The notes beneath the pieces were generated by a model that did no database searches, was not told the DNA's origin, and was given only the letters and a program-made list of their open reading frames with translations. From contig JACDDA010000002.1 of NCBI GenBank assembly GCA_013817245.1, positions 1-64,000 on the forward strand: a DNA stretch of 64,000 bases, written 5' to 3'. Source of the stretch: Gammaproteobacteria bacterium (lineage in GTDB: Bacteria; Pseudomonadota; Gammaproteobacteria; HTCC5015). Of this stretch, positions 55,064-62,414 are shown one piece after another. Made by a program: the position numbers and the translations under genes. The first letter of the stretch is position 1; each line of letters opens with the position of its first letter.

Positions 55064-55738
55064 CTAGCTATAAATTTCTTCGATGTGTTTTTCGTTCAAG
55101 ATGGTTTCACACAATAAACGCAAGAAAAATTGCGGCAAGGTTAAGTCATCGGCTGAATCGATATAAGCAGCAATGCACTCATCATGTGACACAAAATGCA
55201 GTGTAGGCTCATCCATTGCATTTAATTCAGCGGGATTACCAATAATCCAGTTTTGACCATAATCAATCACACCTAATAAATCGGGCAAGGAGTAACCCGC
55301 TTCTTCTAATGATTCAATAAAACTTTCGTTGTCGTCGCTGGCTTCTTCGAGAACATTAAAATCCCAGCCCCATTCTTTACAACCGCCATCTTCATTTAAA
55401 CCATTAAACGTAAACCAACCGCCGCCACGCGCTTCCCAATGGATGCCGTTATGCGCTTGTGCAAGCGCCACCCAAGAAGCTGGGGCTGCGTCATCATCAC
55501 CTTCAAACGGTGCTTCGCATTTAATGTCAGCCATTTCACCTTTGTTGTCCGCATACTCAAAGCGCAACACTAATTTTTCATCAATAATGTCAGCTTCGAC
55601 AAATTGTTCCATTAAGTTATCGAGCAGCTCTTCATCTTCGGAACCGCTAACTAAAAACATAAGATGCTCGCGCACTTGTTCGCTGACATCTTCTTTGTTG
55701 CCGACTAATGCTTGCCAATCTTCGTAGTAACTTGTCAT
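55064..55738 (-). CDS. Acidic protein of unknown function
   Basis: A 224-residue soluble protein, very acidic (many Asp/Glu, few Lys/Arg). Middle part HNGIHWEARGGGWFTFNG, NEDGGCKEWGWDF, then SLPDLLGVIDYGQNWIIGN resembles SMI1/KNR4 or SUKH-like immunity folds, but this is not certain. No signal peptide. Alone on its strand except the small membrane gene upstream; no toxin gene nearby. Low confidence in any function. Confidence 0.6.
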   Translation of the reverse strand: MTSYYEDWQALVGNKEDVSEQVREHLMFLVSGSEDEELLDNLMEQFVEADIIDEKLVLRFEYADNKGEMADIKCEAPFEGDDDAAPASWVALAQAHNGIHWEARGGGWFTFNGLNEDGGCKEWGWDFNVLEEASDDNESFIESLEEAGYSLPDLLGVIDYGQNWIIGNPAELNAMDEPTLHFVSHDECIAAYIDSADDLTLPQFFLRLLCETILNEKHIEEIYS

Positions 55739-55774
55739 AGTGCCTCTTAATGTACGCTGCTTGATGAAGGTGAT

Positions 55775-56251
55775 TTATTTTATTAACTGTTTGGCTAAGA
55801 ATTTTCTAAATACAATGAAACTGACCGCAATGCTTATTTTAATCAACAAGCTTGCGAGCCATATACGGTCGCCCAGTTGACGCGAGGTATCATAACTATC
55901 TGTGCCTACAATAAATATGTTGTAACCAATTGTGTTAACAATTGATGAGATGTCGCTGACTAAAACAAAAATACCAATCAGCGCAAAACAAACGGCGATA
56001 TTAGTTTGGGTAAAATACTGCGCTTGTTGTTGGTTGGTTTGAACAATAAGCTTGTTTGAAATGTACCACATTAACCATAAAGCAAAAATCGCAATTATCG
56101 ACAGTAAAGCAAAAAAGCCATACACGATCGGACGCACTTCACCGGCTTGGACTAAACCTAACACCAAACTAGGAAAGCTGGTGAGCATATAAAACATGGA
56201 CAGCAAGGTCATAAACTTTAGTGCCAGTGCTGTGAGTTCGCGTTGTGTCAT
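55775..56251 (-). CDS. Small membrane protein
   Basis: A 158-residue protein with about four predicted membrane segments (residues 15-33, 42-65, 85-110, 130-150) and a basic C-terminus. No recognised family; DUF2975-like proteins have a similar layout. It lies 9 bp after tas on the same strand and may be co-transcribed. Confidence 0.6.
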   Translation of the reverse strand: MTQRELTALALKFMTLLSMFYMLTSFPSLVLGLVQAGEVRPIVYGFFALLSIIAIFALWLMWYISNKLIVQTNQQQAQYFTQTNIAVCFALIGIFVLVSDISSIVNTIGYNIFIVGTDSYDTSRQLGDRIWLASLLIKISIAVSFIVFRKFLAKQLIK

Positions 56252-56260
56252 GATAGATCC

Positions 56261-57307
56261 TTATGGGCAGGGATTGGGATAACGAATATGAATAGTGTCT
56301 ATTGCATTTAATAACTCTGTCGATAATACAACATTAAGACTGCTAATGTTTTCAGCAAGCTGGGTTAACGCAGTTGCGCCCACTAGTGTGCTCGCTACAA
56401 AAGGTCGGCTAATAACATAGGCCAATGCCATTTGCACGGGTGTTAGATTATTTTCTTGTGCGAGCGCTGTGTATGCCGCAGCGGCCTCATGACCTTGTGC
56501 ATTATTGTAACGTTGAAAACGATTAAACAAAGTCAGCCGCGCATTTGCAGGTTTTTTGCCTTGCGCATATTTCCCACTTAACAATCCAAACGCTAAAGGC
56601 GAATACGCTAATAGCGGTAAATTTTCACGATGACTCATTTCTGCCAAACCAATTTCAAATGAGCGATTTATTAAGTTATACGGATTTTGGATGCTAACAA
56701 TTTTAGGTAAATTATGTTGTTGCGCTAATTGCAAATATTGCATTACACCCCAAGGGGTTTCATTTGAAATGCCGATGTAACGTATTTTTCCCGTCTGCAC
56801 AAGTGTTGCTAGTGCTTGCAAGGTTTCTAATATGCTGGTGCTAATGGGCGTGTCTTTATGCGCATAACCCAACTTACCAAAATAATTCGCCGGGCGTTCT
56901 GGCCAATGCAATTGATACAAGTCTATGTAGTCTGTTTGCAAACGCCGCAATGAATCATCAACGGCTTGATTAAGTTGCGGCGCATTAAAAAGCGGGCCTC
57001 CGCGCAAATAATCCATATCGCGGCCTGGGCCTGCGGCTTTGGTGGCCAGTATAAAGTCATCACGCTTATTACGTTTATTTATCCACGTGCCAATGTAACG
57101 CTCGGTTGAGCCTTGTGTTGTTTGCTTCGGCGGCACCGGATACATTTCTGCGCTATCAATAAAATTGATGCCTTGGCTCAGCGCATAATCTAATTGCGCG
57201 TGTGCTTCTGTTTCGCTATTTTGTTCGCCCCAGGTCATCGTTCCTAAACCAATCGCGGAGATTGATAAATCACTGTGGCCTAATTGATGGTAACGCATAG
57301 CGCTCAT
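56261..57307 (-). CDS. tas: Aldo-keto reductase, Tas-like
   Basis: A 348-residue aldo/keto reductase closely like E. coli Tas: MRYHQLGHSDLSISAIGLGT, FIDSAEMYPVPP with the catalytic Asp/Tyr, Lys in FILATKAAG, His in YQLHWPERP, and YIGISNETPWGVMQYL. Tas of E. coli is implicated in tyrosine-auxotroph suppression; the substrate is unknown. The fourth codon (ATG 57298) is at the conserved start and is probably used. It follows the phosphoribulokinase gene. Confidence 0.92.
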   Translation of the reverse strand: MSAMRYHQLGHSDLSISAIGLGTMTWGEQNSETEAHAQLDYALSQGINFIDSAEMYPVPPKQTTQGSTERYIGTWINKRNKRDDFILATKAAGPGRDMDYLRGGPLFNAPQLNQAVDDSLRRLQTDYIDLYQLHWPERPANYFGKLGYAHKDTPISTSILETLQALATLVQTGKIRYIGISNETPWGVMQYLQLAQQHNLPKIVSIQNPYNLINRSFEIGLAEMSHRENLPLLAYSPLAFGLLSGKYAQGKKPANARLTLFNRFQRYNNAQGHEAAAAYTALAQENNLTPVQMALAYVISRPFVASTLVGATALTQLAENISSLNVVLSTELLNAIDTIHIRYPNPCP

Positions 57308-57308
57308 A

Positions 57309-58190
57309 TTATTTTAGCGCTCGCGCTTGGTCGACCAAACGTTTAATGGTGGGCGTAAAAATAAGTTCCATCGCAAAAATTAATTTTGGTCCTGGAATTA
57401 CAATGGTATTACGCCGCGACATAAATGAATTATCAATCATTTGTAGTAAATACGGAAAGCTCACTTCGAATTTTTCCGGTTGGTCAAAACGAATGACAAC
57501 TAAGCTTTCATCCAATGTCGGTACATCGCGTGCAATAAAAGGATTTGAAGTATCGACGGTAGGCACGCGCTGAAAATTTATATCAGTGCGACTGAATTGT
57601 GGGGTGATATAACGCACATAATCATTCATACGGCGTAAAATAGTCGCAACACTGTCTTCGGTGGTATAACCACGTTGTTCACTATCACGATGAATTTTTT
57701 GTATCCATTCCAAATTAACGGTGGGCGTTACGCCAATTAATAAATCCACATGTTGCGCCACATCAACTTCATCCGTCACTACGCCGCCATGCAAACCTTC
57801 ATACAATAATAAATCACTGCCTTCCGGCATATTTGCCCATGGCGTAAATTCACCGGGTTTTTGCGGTACAAAACGCAGCGCTTCTTTATCATCATGCAGA
57901 TAATGACGAATCGTACCTGCACCCGTTTCGCCATAGCTTTTAAACAAGCTTTCGAGTTTTTTAAATAAATTACCTTCGGGGCCAAAATGACTTAAATTTT
58001 TATTCGCCGCATGCGCTTTACGAATTGCCACACGCATTTCTTCACGATTGTAATAATGGAAACTATCGCCGGCTACAAATGCTGCTTGGATATTTTCGCG
58101 ATGAAAAACATGCTCAAACGCCACACGCACTGAAGAAGTACCCGCACCCGAGGAACCAGTCACTGCCACTATAGGATGTTTTTTAGACAT
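57309..58190 (-). CDS. Phosphoribulokinase (orphan, PrkB-like)
   Basis: A 293-residue class I bacterial PRK. Walker A-like GSSGAGTSS (about 12-20), the catalytic-Asp segment DSFHYYNREE (about 42), YEGLHGGVVTDEVDVAQHVD and the C-terminal IIFR-like VVIRFDQPEKFEVSFPYL. The family phosphorylates ribulose-5-phosphate for the Calvin cycle. No RuBisCO genes are in the window, as in E. coli prkB whose role is unknown. Immediately upstream of tas, 1-bp gap. Confidence 0.9.
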   Translation of the reverse strand: MSKKHPIVAVTGSSGAGTSSVRVAFEHVFHRENIQAAFVAGDSFHYYNREEMRVAIRKAHAANKNLSHFGPEGNLFKKLESLFKSYGETGAGTIRHYLHDDKEALRFVPQKPGEFTPWANMPEGSDLLLYEGLHGGVVTDEVDVAQHVDLLIGVTPTVNLEWIQKIHRDSEQRGYTTEDSVATILRRMNDYVRYITPQFSRTDINFQRVPTVDTSNPFIARDVPTLDESLVVIRFDQPEKFEVSFPYLLQMIDNSFMSRRNTIVIPGPKLIFAMELIFTPTIKRLVDQARALK

Positions 58191-58266
58191 CTATTTACCG
58201 CCATTAATTTAGCTTAGTGCGTTGGGAATGAGCGCAGTATAACGCTTTGTTTTGCGCCGTCATCGG

Positions 58267-58947
58267 CTATTTCTTGCGATACACTAAATCCGTCACTTCA
58301 TGACCTAAACGTAAACCGCGCCGTTCAAATTTAGTTTCCGGTCTGGCAATAGCATATTCAACAGTGCGCTTTTCAAACACATCAAACGCCATCATGACAT
58401 TTTGGGTATGTACAGCATAATCCGTCCAATCCGTTGCTACATGAAACCAACCATTTGTGGCTAACAAAATATGCAACTGCTCAATAAAAGCAGACTGTAC
58501 GATACGACGCTTATGATGCTTTTTTTTATGCCATGGATCAGGAAAAAATAATTGCACGCCGTGTAAACTGTGCGCGGCTATCGCGTGCTGCAACACTTCA
58601 ACCGCGTCTGTGTTTAACACGCGCACATTCGTCAGTTGTAATTCTTCTAAGCGCATTAACAAATGACCGATGCCAGGTTTATGCACTTCTATGCCGATAA
58701 AATCTAGGTGTGGGTTTTGTAACGCTTGTTGCGCTAAGGATTCGCCGTTACCAAAACCAATTTCTAAAATGACCGGCGCGTGGCGATTAAAAATGATGTC
58801 GAAATTAAATTTTTGCTCAGTGGAAATACTTAAGCCGAATCGCGGCAGTAATTCTTTTAATGCGCGTTGCTGACCTAGCGTTAAACGGCCTTCGCGTAAT
58901 ACAAAACTGCGGATTTTGCGCAGCGTTCGTTGGGTTATATCATTCAC
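58267..58947 (-). CDS. trmB: tRNA (guanine-N7-)-methyltransferase
   Basis: A 226-residue SAM-dependent enzyme methylating G46 in tRNA. Motifs: EIGFGNGESLAQQA (SAM binding), FFPDPWHKKKHHKRRIV (catalytic PDPW and KKxHxKRR) and FHVATDWTDYA. The C-terminal end includes FERRGLRLGHEVTDL. Usual gammaproteobacterial length of about 230. Downstream of thiG, spacing 42 bp, in the same direction. Confidence 0.95.
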   Translation of the reverse strand: MNDITQRTLRKIRSFVLREGRLTLGQQRALKELLPRFGLSISTEQKFNFDIIFNRHAPVILEIGFGNGESLAQQALQNPHLDFIGIEVHKPGIGHLLMRLEELQLTNVRVLNTDAVEVLQHAIAAHSLHGVQLFFPDPWHKKKHHKRRIVQSAFIEQLHILLATNGWFHVATDWTDYAVHTQNVMMAFDVFEKRTVEYAIARPETKFERRGLRLGHEVTDLVYRKK

Positions 58948-58989
58948 AGTTATTTAAAATAAGCGCCGTTTTTACAAGCGCTATCAAAC

Positions 58990-59775
58990 TTAAAAAAATG
59001 TGCCATCAATCGGCGATGACGCTGATGCATAACGTCGACGTGGCATGCGTCCCGCAAGAAATGCTTCACGGCCCGCTTCTATGCCTTTTTTCATTGCAGA
59101 TGCCATTAGCACAGGATTTTTTGCAGCAGCGATCGCGGTGTTCATTAACACGCCATCACAACCTAATTCCATTGCAATGGTTGCATCTGATGCAGTGCCG
59201 ACACCGGCATCAACAATAATGGGAACGTTTGCATTTTCGATAATCGTTAATAAGTTATATTTATTTTGTATGCCGAGGCCTGAGCCTATGGGGGCTGCGA
59301 GTGGCATGACAGCAACACAACCGATTTTTTCTAGTTCTTTAGCGATAATGGGATCGTCGCTGGTGTACACCATCACATCAAAACCTTCTTTGACTAAAAT
59401 TTCTGCGGCTTTTAAGGTTTGAGTAATATCAGGATATAAGGTGGTTTGATCACCGAGCACTTCTAGTTTTACTAATGTATGGCCATCGAGCAATTCACGC
59501 GCTAAGCGGCAAGTGCGCACGGCATCTTCTGCGGTATAACAAAATGCGGTGTTAGGTAATAAAGTAAATTCTGTTGGCGGAATGATATCTAATAAATTAG
59601 GCTCGCCAGGATTTTGGCCAATGTTGGTACGGCGCAACGCGACGGTTACAATTTGCGCGCCGCTCATGCGAATAGCTTGTTCGGTTTCAACAAAATCTTT
59701 GTACTTGCCCGTGCCTACTAAGAGACGCGATTGAAAACTATATTTGCCAATAATAAGTTTATCGGTGTTTGACAT
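58990..59775 (-). CDS. thiG: Thiazole synthase
   Basis: A 261-residue TIM-barrel enzyme of thiamine synthesis forming the thiazole phosphate ring from DXP, dehydroglycine and ThiS-thiocarboxylate. The Schiff-base Lys lies in [16 protein letters not shown]; other blocks are [23 protein letters not shown] and [11 protein letters not shown]. It directly follows thiS, 1-bp gap, as usual. No ThiC/ThiE/ThiH genes in the window. Confidence 0.95.
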   Translation of the reverse strand: MSNTDKLIIGKYSFQSRLLVGTGKYKDFVETEQAIRMSGAQIVTVALRRTNIGQNPGEPNLLDIIPPTEFTLLPNTAFCYTAEDAVRTCRLARELLDGHTLVKLEVLGDQTTLYPDITQTLKAAEILVKEGFDVMVYTSDDPIIAKELEKIGCVAVMPLAAPIGSGLGIQNKYNLLTIIENANVPIIVDAGVGTASDATIAMELGCDGVLMNTAIAAAKNPVLMASAMKKGIEAGREAFLAGRMPRRRYASASSPIDGTFF

Positions 59776-59776
59776 A

Positions 59777-59977
59777 TCATCCTCCGCCTATGGCGTGCAC
59801 AATTTCTACGCGATCGTTTTCTTGGAAGCGATATTCGTCATAACGACTACGCGGTAATATTTCTAAATTAATTTCCACCGCTAAACGTCGATTCACTAAA
59901 TCCATTAGCTGTAATAAATCTTTTACGGTGGTGTTCGCTGAAAGTTCTTTGGCTTCGCCATTAACCGTGATGCGCAT
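59777..59977 (-). CDS. thiS: Sulfur carrier protein ThiS
   Basis: A 66-residue ubiquitin-like protein ([12 protein letters not shown] start) ending in GGG, the C-terminal Gly pair that is thiocarboxylated. Partner of ThiG. No Shine-Dalgarno is visible because the ATG is preceded directly by a run of six T from a hairpin, so an unusual or attenuated start is possible. Confidence 0.93.
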   Translation of the reverse strand: MRITVNGEAKELSANTTVKDLLQLMDLVNRRLAVEINLEILPRSRYDEYRFQENDRVEIVHAIGGG

Positions 59978-59981
59978 AAAA

Positions 59982-60018
59982 AATGCCGCTCATATCTATA
60001 TAGACTGGGAGCGGCATT
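59982..60018 (-). terminator. Hairpin with T tract between ccmI and thiS
   Basis: GAGCGGCATT pairs with AATGCCGCTC, a perfect 10-bp stem with a 17-base loop. On the minus strand it ends in T6 and the next bases are the thiS ATG. It either ends the ccm transcript or acts as an attenuator for thiS; GAG of a possible ribosome-binding site is inside the stem. Confidence 0.75.
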
Positions 60019-60062
60019 GTACCGGAAAACAATAGACCCTCGCAGGTCTACTGTTGACGCGG

Positions 60063-61319
60063 CTAAGGTACGATTTCGGAAATAACTAATTCAACGGTAG
60101 CAGCATCACTCGGCTTAACGGCCATGCTTAAAGGACTTTGCAAGTCGCCGGAGGTTGCAGTGGGTTGGCTGCCTTTAGAAAGTCTCGCGCCGACCACGAC
60201 TTCTGGGAAAGCGGAGATAAGCATTTGCGGCATCATCGCTTTGCTGTCATCCAAATAAATGGTTAAAGGTAAATCCGCAATCGTGCCACGAAACGCCGCT
60301 AATGGCATAGGCGGGCCGCTTTTCGCTTTAGCAAATACAAACAAACGATCGCTAGGGCTGGCTTTCGCTTTAAGTGCGGGCGATAAACTGACTTTTACAG
60401 TAACGCCAGGACCTTTGCCGCTCGCCGCTTGCGGTGCATTGGCTGCTGGTTCTGCTGGTTCTGCTGGTGCAGCCTGCACATCTTTCACTTTGCCACCGGC
60501 TGCGATAATGCGTTGTTGCACCATATTTAATTGTGTAGGCGGCACACCTTCTTCTAAAAGTTTTTGCCAAATAGCGATAGCGCCTTTTTTATCGCCTGCT
60601 TCTTCTTTCGCCAAACCTAATAACCAACGACCATATTGTGAAGTAGGGTCAATCGCTAACGCTTGTTCAATTAATTTGCGCGGCTCACCTGCAAAGCTAC
60701 CATTTTGAGTCGTGGTAGAAACATCGGCTAATTGAAACAAGGCATCCGGATTATTGGGATTTAACGCAACGGCGCGTTGTAATGCTTCACGACCTTTAAT
60801 GAGTTGACCGGTTTGCAAATATGTACGCGCGAGCAACATCCAACCGCTGACGTCATTTGGATTTTCTGCCAAACGTTGTTCTAAACCTGCAGTCATTTGA
60901 TCAACCGAATCATTCTGACCGTGTTCTTGAGCTTGTGCCTGCGGATTAACAATCGCATTAGGCTCGCCCAATTTTAAATATAAGCCAATGCCTACTAGCG
61001 GTATGCCAATACCGAGTACCCAGGCAAGCGCGCCAACAGTTTGTTTATTCACAGTGTTTTCCTCCAGTACATCAGTCGGTAGATCTTCTAATAAAGCATG
61101 TTCTAAATCACTTTTGTTACGTGCGTACAAAGCCGCGTCTAATTCACCGGCCGCATAACGTTTTTCAAGGAACGCAAATTTTTCTCGGTAAATGTCGAGA
61201 ATTTGTTGTTTGCGATCGGCACTCGCTATTAGTCGAGGGTTTTGATAAGCGCCGCGAATAACAAAATAAATTGCTGCGGCAACCATTACTATACAAATCA
61301 ACCAAAAGACCGCTGTCAT
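60063..61319 (-). CDS. ccmI: Cytochrome c-type biogenesis protein CcmI
   Basis: A 418-residue membrane protein. Two N-terminal membrane helices (1-22 and about 92-115) with a cytoplasmic loop, then periplasmic TPR repeats (NPNDVSGWMLLARTYLQTG, NPNNPDALFQLADV), and a C-terminal domain (KVSLSPALKAKASPSDRLFVF). CcmI binds apocytochrome c and delivers it to CcmFH. Fused into ccmH in E. coli but separate here, as in Pseudomonas. Last of the ccmFGHI series. Confidence 0.93.
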   Translation of the reverse strand: MTAVFWLICIVMVAAAIYFVIRGAYQNPRLIASADRKQQILDIYREKFAFLEKRYAAGELDAALYARNKSDLEHALLEDLPTDVLEENTVNKQTVGALAWVLGIGIPLVGIGLYLKLGEPNAIVNPQAQAQEHGQNDSVDQMTAGLEQRLAENPNDVSGWMLLARTYLQTGQLIKGREALQRAVALNPNNPDALFQLADVSTTTQNGSFAGEPRKLIEQALAIDPTSQYGRWLLGLAKEEAGDKKGAIAIWQKLLEEGVPPTQLNMVQQRIIAAGGKVKDVQAAPAEPAEPAANAPQAASGKGPGVTVKVSLSPALKAKASPSDRLFVFAKAKSGPPMPLAAFRGTIADLPLTIYLDDSKAMMPQMLISAFPEVVVGARLSKGSQPTATSGDLQSPLSMAVKPSDAATVELVISEIVP

Positions 61320-61375
61320 GCTAAGTTACCCTAGTGAATTTAGTGAATTTAATTACTAAATGTACGAATACACAT

Positions 61376-61870
61376 TTATTGTTTAGGCGCATTGCCAGCA
61401 TCAGTGTTGTTTAACAATGCTTGAATACGTTTTTGTTCTTCTTCATTTAATTTTGCCGGCACCGCTGCTGCTAACGCTCGGTTGCGTCGCCGCAAAAACA
61501 CGATCATCCCCAGCACGCCCACAACGGCCAAAATAAAAGGGCCAAACCATAAGGCTGCGGTTTTTGCTTTTACGGGTGGCCGATATAAAACAAAATCGCC
61601 ATAACGTTGCGTCATGAATTCAATAATTTCTTTTTCGCTCATGTCGCTTTCAACCATGCGATACAGTTCTGCACGCAAGTCATTAGCCAAACCCGCAGAA
61701 GAATCTGCAATGCTTTGATTTTGACAAACTAAACAGCGTAATTCCTGACTTAAGCGATGGAAACGTTCGCGATATTCGTCTTTGGAAAAAGTCAGTATTT
61801 CATCGGCAGCCTGCGCACCTGATGAAAGGATGAAAACTAAACTCATCATAATTAATAACAAACGTTTCAT
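61376..61870 (-). CDS. ccmH: Cytochrome c-type biogenesis protein CcmH
   Basis: A 164-residue protein with signal peptide (1-21) and a CcmH domain with the redox motif LRCLVCQNQSIADSSA (CxxC), then a C-terminal membrane helix (FGPFILAVVGVLGMIVFL). It reduces or holds apocytochrome c in the haem-ligation complex with CcmF. Overlaps ccmG end by 1 base. Confidence 0.94.
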   Translation of the reverse strand: MKRLLLIMMSLVFILSSGAQAADEILTFSKDEYRERFHRLSQELRCLVCQNQSIADSSAGLANDLRAELYRMVESDMSEKEIIEFMTQRYGDFVLYRPPVKAKTAALWFGPFILAVVGVLGMIVFLRRRNRALAAAVPAKLNEEEQKRIQALLNNTDAGNAPKQ

Positions 61871-62412
61871 TATAGTTGCTCCTGCAACGTTTTAATGCGG
61901 GGCGCAAATTCCTTCGACCATGCATCTGGCGTGACCGGGCCAATATGTTTGTAACGAATGATGCCTTGTTTATCAATTAAAAAAGTTTCCGGCGCACCGT
62001 AGACACCCAGATCTAAACCAACGCGACCGGTGTAATCAAAAGCCACTGCGGTATAAGGATTGCCGTGTTGTTGTAACCAAGCCAAACCATCACTTCGCTC
62101 GTCTTTATAATTAAAGCCATAAATTGGTATGACTCCATATTGCGATAACTGTAAGAAAAAAGGATGCTCAACTAAACATTGCTGACACCAACTCGCCCAG
62201 ACGTTGAGCAAATAAATTTGGCCTTTTAAATAATCTGGCGAAATAACTTCGTCAGCTTGTTCTAAATGCAAGGTTGGCAACGTAAATGCGGGCACCGGTT
62301 TATCAATCAACGGCGACGGCACTTCTCTGGGATCAAGAAATAAACCTTGCGCTAAAAATCCAACTACAACAAAAAAAATAAGGAGCGGGATTAAAAATAT
62401 CCAGCGCCGCAT
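61870..62412 (-). CDS. ccmG: Thiol:disulfide interchange protein CcmG/DsbE
   Basis: A 180-residue membrane-anchored thioredoxin: N-terminal helix (FLIPLLIFFVVVGFLAQGLF), active site WASWCQQC in a thioredoxin fold, then GAPETFLID with the cis-Pro-side loop. It reduces apocytochrome c cysteines before haem attachment. Starts 2 bases after the ccmF stop, overlaps the ccmH start by 1 base. Confidence 0.94.
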   Translation of the reverse strand: MRRWIFLIPLLIFFVVVGFLAQGLFLDPREVPSPLIDKPVPAFTLPTLHLEQADEVISPDYLKGQIYLLNVWASWCQQCLVEHPFFLQLSQYGVIPIYGFNYKDERSDGLAWLQQHGNPYTAVAFDYTGRVGLDLGVYGAPETFLIDKQGIIRYKHIGPVTPDAWSKEFAPRIKTLQEQL

Positions 62413-62414
62413 GA

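Noticed and set aside
59978-60062. TPP riboswitch before thiS
   Set aside because: The gap is about 85 bases and has no conserved TPP-binding segments; only a hairpin with T tract is seen.
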